Made by a program: the position numbers and the translations under genes | In this document: piece after piece, positions 58,233 through 64,000 of the stretch | How positions within the stretch are numbered: the stretch's first letter is position 1 | Layout: every line of letters starts with the position of its first letter | Assembly: GCF_963675165.1 (NCBI RefSeq) | Contig: NC_087377.1 | Span: 4,774,042-4,838,041, forward strand | Direction: 5' to 3' | DNA: 64,000 bases | DNA from: Halichondria panicea | Taxonomy: Eukaryota > Porifera > Demospongiae > Suberitida > Halichondriidae | Notes under the pieces: model-generated | Told to the model about the DNA's origin: nothing | Databases searched by the model: none | Seen by the model: the letters and a program-made list of their open reading frames with translations, nothing else

Positions 58233-58546
58233 GTACCACCCTCCGAGTGTGGAGGCGTGTCATTACAGTACATGACTACAACATTACCGTAACTTTCCCT
58301 GTGTTCTGTCGCTATATATATGTAACTGAAACCAATTGCAAATCCTCTGAACTGAACGAACATTTCGTACCCTCAATGGATACATGTATTTGTCATGGAA
58401 ATTTCAGAAATTATTCACAAGATTCCGCTCAACTTATAAAGAAATTTAAGGCGGACCCGAAGTTTTATTGTGATGAATCGCTATACACCAACTGCACGAG
58501 AGGACCAGCTAGAAACTGTTACAATATTACCGGCAGCTCACTATAG
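58233..58546 (+). CDS. Terminal exon of a secreted or extracellular Cys-rich protein, unrecognised
   Basis: After CCACTCATAG the frame runs 104 codons to a TAG stop at 58544-58546. The peptide has eight cysteines (FCR, NCK, TCIC, YC, two NC) and four N-glycosylation sequons (NIT, NYS, NCT, NIT), as expected for an extracellular domain. The acceptor follows a CA tract, as in the TGF-beta gene's exons. I do not recognise the fold, and upstream exons are not evident in 56.3-58.2 kb. Coding is likely; identity unknown. Confidence 0.5.
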
Positions 58547-58702
58547 AGAGAAGGTGAAGCTACTCAGCCGACTGTATGATATTATTATTTTACACAACTC
58601 ACACCAACTAATACTAGGCTTTGACTGGACCCCCCCAATAATAATATGCATGACATTGTGCATATCTTACTGTTGGTATTTCAGTTCATCATTATTTTTC
58701 AT

Positions 58703-59092
58703 TACCGTATATCTTCTAATTTATCGGACAGCAAAAAATAATTATTTTGGAAATTGTCCGGGTATAATTGGAACAGACTTTTATAGAGCATGCGAAGTGT
58801 CCGGAATAATTAGAACAAGCAAGCAGCTGCATGCGAGCTAGCTAAGTTTAATAGAACAAGGTACGACTGAATAGTTGCACTAACTATCTAAAACTAGCTA
58901 CTCAAAGGCTATCTAACTGCAGCACTCTAAGTCTTACTTGCCGTCTATGAATGGTAACTCGGCATTGTCCGGATATTTAGAACAAATGTAATATTAAAGT
59001 ACTGGAGTGTCCGTTGTATTAGAACAACGAAAATTGCCCAAAAGAGTGTCCGGGTAATTAGAAGTGTCCGATAAATTAGAAGATATACGGTA
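58703..59092. mobile_element. TIR element, ACCGTATATCTTCTAATTTA ends
   Basis: The left end TACCGTATATCTTCTAATTT and right end AAATTAGAAGATATACGGTA are inverted. The interior contains many copies of GTGTCCGG-TAATTAGAAC, in direct and inverted order, that look like repeated binding sites. A 3-bp ATT flanks both ends if the element starts at ACCG. Non-coding. Confidence 0.75.
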
Positions 59093-59816
59093 TTCACATG
59101 AATTTTTAGAGGGGACGGTTACATTAATTTTAGCTAAAATTAATAGTGGCGTTAAAATTTTTTTTTATTAAAACACATGTAATGTGAAATAAATGAAAAG
59201 TTGAGAAAAAGTTTAAAAAGTTTATTCTTCGCCGCTGCTGGCCTGGGGAACATTGCCCTCAGAGCAGGCTATATATTATAGGTTTAATTATGTCCATGTG
59301 GTCTTTGATTGGGTGGTTCTTTGAGGATCGACTCCCCCTAATATATACACATTACTGCACTTCTCAGGATAGCAAGGAGAGTTTGCATCCTATAGCCAGC
59401 CAATTATAAGTATGCTGTATTGCATTTCTTTTTTTTTTAGCTAGCTTATCTGCAAGTCTTTTGTAAAAATTCTGTGCTTCTCTACCCATGCCTCCGAAGG
59501 TTGACATCACCAGCGGGGTGAACACACCATGTTCAATTTCTAGAATTCTTTGGCCATAAGTTCGTTTTTTCTCGTCTCATGCCTTTTATAGACTGCAGAG
59601 AGCCTTCCCGATCTGTTGCTTGGAGCGTTTAGGTGGAACACTCTTACGTCGAAAAAAGTGTCCTGTCTTGCGGTCCAGAAGCTTCTTGCACGTATATCGA
59701 TTCTTGCACCGTCATTTATTTATTTTATAATCGGTTAAATACAGAAGGTTAGCAAAGTTCACGAATTGACTCAATTCTCTCATGAATTAGCTGCCCTTCC
59801 AGGATAGTGCAGTGGT

Positions 59817-59838
59817 AGCCTCGATTCAAGGCCGTATT
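59817..59838 (+). repeat. Solo left end of a TAGCCTCG element
   Basis: TAGCCTCGATTCAAGGCCGT matches the left end of 57743-57794, but no right end follows nearby. A solo right end (GGCCTGGAATCGAGGCTA) occurs at 26201-26218 and another at 60914-60931. Confidence 0.55.
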
Positions 59839-59999
59839 TTAATGTTGTACAGAATTTATTGTAATGATAAGCCACTTAGCCTGAGCTAAAGAAGAAGTTC
59901 CTTATTATAATTGTCCCTTCAGGACTCTGCAAATAACTGCTATGCTATATGTGTACGTGTATCAGTGCTGAATCATTTCTTGACGTACAATTGCAAGTA

Positions 60000-60295
60000 C
60001 AGTAGAACCTCGATTATCCGGCCCTCCATTATCCAGAACCTCGATTATCCAGCTTGGCAGTTTTCTTTCAGAAAATGGGCGTATCCCTCAAATGCGCATG
60101 CGCGTTACAGCTGTTACCATGGAGACATGCCTGTTTATCTTCTGCGCATGCGCAGACAACCATGTGGCACTACTAATTATCAATAAAGTGGGTGGATCAA
60201 GGCGTGGTTTATCTATTAAATTTTGATTATCCGGCATATTCATTTATCCAGCCTGCTTCTGGAACCAAGGTGTCCGGATAATCGAGGTTCTACTG
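60000..60295. mobile_element. pogo/Tigger-like MITE
   Basis: Ends CAGTAGAACCTCGATTATCC and GGATAATCGAGGTTCTACTG, the classic pogo/Tigger terminal form. Left flank TA, right flank CA (one base decayed). Two further ATTATCC motifs lie inside each end. 296 bp, non-autonomous. Confidence 0.8.
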
Positions 60296-60565
60296 CATGT
60301 AGCTAGCTGCAACGATGTAATGCGGAACACAATACAGAATTGTTCTCATGAAGGCAAATTTGTAATTATAACAGAGATAATTAATGCAGGGTGTGTGGTG
60401 ATAGAAACAGTGAACTGTCAGATGAGGGGGTTTAATTAATGTCCGACGGGATCCACTGACATAACAAATGATGCGCACGAGTTCTACCGCTATATCTCAT
60501 CGATCATTTATAAACTAAAACAAATCAAGAGTGCGTGCATACTTAATTACTTTAATACGGTAGTA

Positions 60566-60762
60566 CAGTTGAGCCTCGGTTATCCGAATCCCGGTTATCC
60601 GAATCCTCGATTATCCGAATGCTAGAGCATAGTGCAATCTGAGCATGCACAGTAGGAAATTGCCCACGTGGCTGGCAAAAAGCCAGCTTTTGATTATCCG
60701 AATATTTCACTTACCCGAATGGGCCCGGGGACAAAGGTGTTCGGATAACCGAGGCTCAACTG
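60566..60762. mobile_element. pogo/Tigger-like MITE, second family
   Basis: Ends CAGTTGAGCCTCGGTTATCC and GGATAACCGAGGCTCAACTG, with TA on both sides (60564-60565, 60763-60764). 197 bp. Three TTATCCGAAT repeats lie next to the left end. Confidence 0.88.
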
Positions 60763-61346
60763 TACAACATTAATAAAGGTGAATAAGCCCTCACCTCAAT
60801 GGAGCCAAAGGTATGTGCCTCTGATTTGAAAGAAGACAATCTGTCAACACAATTGCATGATGATTGAGTGGATACCTATTTATATGTAACTAAGCCTTGA
60901 GAAAAGTGCATGCAGCCTGGGATCGAGGCTACAATGCCTCTAGGTACTAGAGAATCATAAATACATGTACTCCCGGCAAACAGAGGAGGTTGGACACGCG
61001 TCATAATGTTTTACGGAGGAAATGTGTGTGTGCATGGAGAGATATACGGAACTTGCAGAGAACAGTAGCTATTCAGCCAAGTCAAAAGCCTGCAAGTGAT
61101 TTTAGCACTCCATACTAGTAGTAAATGATATGCTAAAGTACCCAGTGAAACTAGAAACTGAGTAGCATAGTCATACTAGAAACAATGAGCCAGAAACTTA
61201 GATTAGTCATAAGAGGTAAATGCTGACTCAGCAGGATCGACGATTTTAAGCGTATTCATGAGACTATTGATGACTATTGATAACTATTGATGACTAACGG
61301 ATGACTATGAATGACGCGTGTCCAGCCTCCTCTGCCCGGAATACTC

Positions 61347-61932
61347 TAGCCTCCTTCGCAGGCCTTCCTTTTTCAGTTATAACTGTTGTTTGTCACAATG
61401 TTAACACCATATATACGGGAATAATTGGAGGAGCAAAGAAAGAAAAAAGGAAGCCACTAAGAAAAAGGAAGCATGCATAGTGCAGTGAAGGAGTCTTGTT
61501 GTCAATGCTCCTTTTTCTTGGACGGTTTCGTTCTTTCTTTCTTTGTTCCTCCAATTCTTACCATGTTTTATCTTATTGACCGTGTGACAAAGAACAGAAA
61601 AATTAAAGGAGAGGCTGCGAAGGATAGACTCGCAAGCCGTCACTGTTGCAGGCGAACAGTAGACTGGTCAAACTCCGTGTTGAGACTCGTGTAACGTTTG
61701 CCACGATATTTGTGGCAACTAATCGCATGCGGTTACCACAAGATCAACGATAGTGACGTTTCACTAGAAAACTCTACGTATCACATGCAGTATACTGACG
61801 TCACAAAAACCGCAGCCACTTAAAATATTTTCTGATGTGCTGACTGTGCAACACGAGTCTCAACACGGAGTTTGACCAGTCTACTGTTCGCCTGCAACAG
61901 TGACGGCTTGCGAGTCTATGCGAAGGAGGCTA
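61347..61932. mobile_element. MULE-like MITE, 9-bp TSD, with nested inverted repeats
   Basis: Starts TAGCCTCCTTCGCA and ends TGCGAAGGAGGCTA. The perfect 9-bp duplication GGAATACTC lies at 61338-61346 and 61933-61941. Inside, 61612-61690 and about 61850-61920 form a second long inverted repeat of about 75 bp, and the AATTGGAGGA..AAAGAAAG region resembles the 17480/52011 family. Confidence 0.88.
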
Positions 61933-61949
61933 GGAATACTCAGCTTCTT

Positions 61950-62148
61950 GGCAGTAATTTTCGGGGGACAAAATATTCGTGGTTCAGCAATATCGAGTCA
62001 TTTCGTGGGTAATTTTCGTGGGTGTTGGAGCTTGCACTGCAGCAGGAGGTAGATCCTAAAGGTAACAAGGTCGCTTCATTTGTGGGTAAAGTATTCGTGG
62101 TCAGACCTCCAACCACGAAAACCACACGAAATTACACGCTGTACGGTA
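61950..62148. mobile_element. MITE related to the ACCGTATAGCGGGT family
   Basis: TTTTCGTGGG/CCACGAAA motifs in inverted order and a right end CGCTGTACGGTAG. It ends about 50 bp upstream of the ATG of the ankyrin paralogue at 62201. Confidence 0.5.
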
Positions 62149-62200
62149 GTAGACTCTGACCTCGTGAAAAACCCTCTTGAAATAGAGAAGCTTTGTTGAA

Positions 62201-63118
62201 ATGGCTACTGAACAAGACTCAGAGTGAGTGAACATGTAGACTATAATTACTATACTCATGGTAGCACCTTGTGATTGCATGGAGGGAGGCTCATTCCATT
62301 AGTAAAGTCAGAGCAGGCCATTCGACTCGACTGTGGATATGTGCATGGTGTCACTGCATGTCACTGTATAAACTATATACTGACACATATCAAGTAATTC
62401 TCTGTATGACTGACCCCCCAACCATCTATTTTGTATAGTGCTCAAAATAAGCTAGCCGTGGACTTATACGAGGCTGTAGATAATAATGACGTTCCCAAAG
62501 TAAGGTCCCTGTTGGGACAGGGGGCAGACCCCAACCACCAGCTTTACTGGAGTAACGAGTGGAGATACAAGGCGCCTCCATTACACAGTGCTTGTTGTGG
62601 CGGCTACCTTGAGATTGTGACGACACTTGTTACTCATGGAGCTCGTACTGATAAAGGTGGTGGGATTGACAACAAGACTCCTCTTCACTATGCATGCTGG
62701 TTGGGTCATAAAGAGGTGGTGCAGTACCTGATCCAGGAGGTCGGATGCAGCACTGGTAAGTGTCTGTGTATTAATGCTCCATATTAATTTTAAATTAAAT
62801 ACCGTATAATACGTAGGTCTATAGCAAAACAATTTGTTCACGAATTTGCTACGTTTGCGGTTTACATTAGTATAGTATTGTTTACGCTTTTACTATAATT
62901 ATTTACAGTCAAAATTGTCGTGGCTTGGTTGAAGTACATAAACATTTTGTTCCTTCTGCTATAATTATGGTCGCCACAATAATATCTGTGTTAGTGCATG
63001 CTCTGTTCCATAACAGATGTGAGGGATAAGAATAACATGACTCTTCTTCACTTGGCTTGTGAGGGAGAAAGTAAAGACATGGTACAGTATCTGGTCGAGG
63101 AATTGAAGATGGATGTTG
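62201..63118 (+). CDS. Ankyrin-repeat paralogue of the ROCO-Death gene, 5' part only
   Basis: Three exons with the same sizes and phases as exons 1-3 of the gene at 28692: 62201-62223 (MATEQDS), 62439-62755 (317 nt) and 63017-63118 (102 nt). The protein is about 85-90 percent alike (LLGQGADPNHQLYW, ARTDKGGGIDNKTPLHYACW), and the introns are also similar, so the duplication is recent and genomic, not retroposed. Donors GTGAGTG, GTAAGTG and GTGAGAT are kept. No exon 4 equivalent is seen before the window end; 63.2-63.8 kb is tandem repeat, so the gene either continues beyond 64000 or is truncated. Confidence 0.75.
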
Positions 63119-63189
63119 GTGAGATCATAGATAAAAGAGAGAGGGATTAGAAACAGAAGTCAATTAAAACGTTTATATCCCGTTGCTAT

Positions 63190-63265
63190 ATATGTTGTTG
63201 CCAAGTGCAATATGAAGCATATTGCACTGCTGAAAAGTCATATTGCACTGCTGAAAAGTCATATT
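63190..63265. repeat. Short tandem repeat, about 22-bp unit
   Basis: CATATTGCACTGCTGAAAAGT occurs in three near-copies. It lies just after exon 3 of the ankyrin paralogue. Confidence 0.75.
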
Positions 63266-63499
63266 GCACTGACCACAAAACGCCCCTCTGGCATAATTAA
63301 ATTAAATATTGTATCATGAGAAATAAGAAGTATCAAAGTAAGTCCAGCCATGCATGAATGTTCAGCACTGCTGGAGTTTCTTCTTTGCAACCATGCAGGT
63401 TTTAAAATCGTCCCAGGCTCATTTTGTGAAGATTCTGTGATCCTAGACCTAGTCCTCCACTTCTTGATGCACTGTCAATTCTGGCTTCATCATAGCACT

Positions 63500-63760
63500 A
63501 GAAGCGGCTCTTTTTGCAGTGGGCTTAAGCTGTTTTGCAGCAGTGTAGAGGCGAGCTTCTTTGGTTGTGATACCGAGGGGATAGTGCTAGTGGAGGGGGC
63601 TGTTCAAGCAGCAGTTACACTGAGTAGTATATGCTAGTGGGGTGTGGCTGTTTCTTCGCAGCAGTAAATGGGGTGGGGCTGTTTCTTTGCAGCAGTAGAG
63701 GGGTACGGGTGGGGCTGTTTTGCAGCACCAGAAGTGGGGTGGGCTGTTTTGCAGTGGTTT
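63500..63760. repeat. Degenerate tandem repeat resembling splice acceptors
   Basis: Five or six irregular copies of GGGGCTGTTTCTTTGCAGCA-type sequence about 33-45 bp apart. Each looks like a pyrimidine tract plus CAG, so it would confuse gene prediction. The 95- and 105-codon frames across it have no domain. Confidence 0.6.
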
Positions 63761-64000
63761 CAGCGTTGGAACTCCAACAATTTTGTGTCAAGCCATTCTT
63801 CTGTCATGCCAATCTTATACGCTGCATATACTGGCGTCTAGGAGAGAGAAGAGATGGAGCTGTGTCTAGAGTTGTCTTTGTCATCTTTTTGTGCAGTTTA
63901 TATTGTGTTACTAAGACAGTGTTATGTTGCTATGCCCTCGGGATATAAACTAGTTATTACACGTGCACTCGGGATGCATGGAATATATTGCACTCAGCCC

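Overview
This is eukaryotic, most likely metazoan, DNA. It is AT-rich, has GT-AG introns of roughly 60 bp to 2 kb, and carries animal-type domains: a TGF-beta ligand with a furin site, Death and Ig-like domains, a Roc-COR GTPase, and AAK1/BMP2K-type kinase exons. It is also dense in LINE, Copia, hAT, pogo and MITE insertions. The compact introns, the Death/ankyrin/ROCO combination and the many short inverted-repeat elements suggest a demosponge. That is inference, because no marker here fixes the species.

Layout. 0-6 kb: a repeat-derived protein fragment beside an array of palindromes, an apparently intron-poor protein kinase gene on the minus strand (3.2-4.4 kb), and a TG-rich minisatellite. 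6-16.3 kb: a nested transposon. A LINE with a 2A peptide, a PHD-like finger, an endonuclease and a reverse transcriptase was hit by a TTAA-flanked MITE in the endonuclease and by a 4.4-kb Copia element (TSD TTACT) in the reverse transcriptase; a second LINE remnant lies on the minus strand. 16.7 kb: an orphan terminal exon of a Death-domain gene. 17-23.5 kb: MITEs, tandem repeats and a broken RecQ-like helicase fragment. 23.7-26.1 kb: a second type of non-LTR reverse transcriptase, apparently with a C-terminal restriction-like nuclease. 26.3-28.3 kb: exons resembling the C-terminal tail of AAK1/BMP2K.

28.7-35.8 kb holds the best gene in the window. Its eleven exons have matching splice phases and encode 1242 residues: ankyrin repeats, Roc-COR, an Ig-like domain and a Death domain. 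A close paralogue begins at 62.2 kb and runs towards or past the window end. 38.8-41.3 kb: an AAK1-like kinase pseudogene whose intron contains a MITE that is absent from the paralogous copy at 6 kb. 48.5-53.8 kb: a four-exon gene (376 residues) for a divergent TGF-beta superfamily ligand. 54-62 kb: a hAT-like element carrying a small two-exon ORF, several 9-bp-TSD MITEs including 58-bp and 52-bp palindromes, a Cys-rich secreted-type terminal exon and pogo-like MITEs.

The cellular genes (kinase, ROCO-Death proteins, endocytic-type kinase relatives, TGF-beta) suggest signalling and innate-type sensing. They are not an operon, and nothing shows they act in one pathway. Much of the window's length is transposon or repeat.
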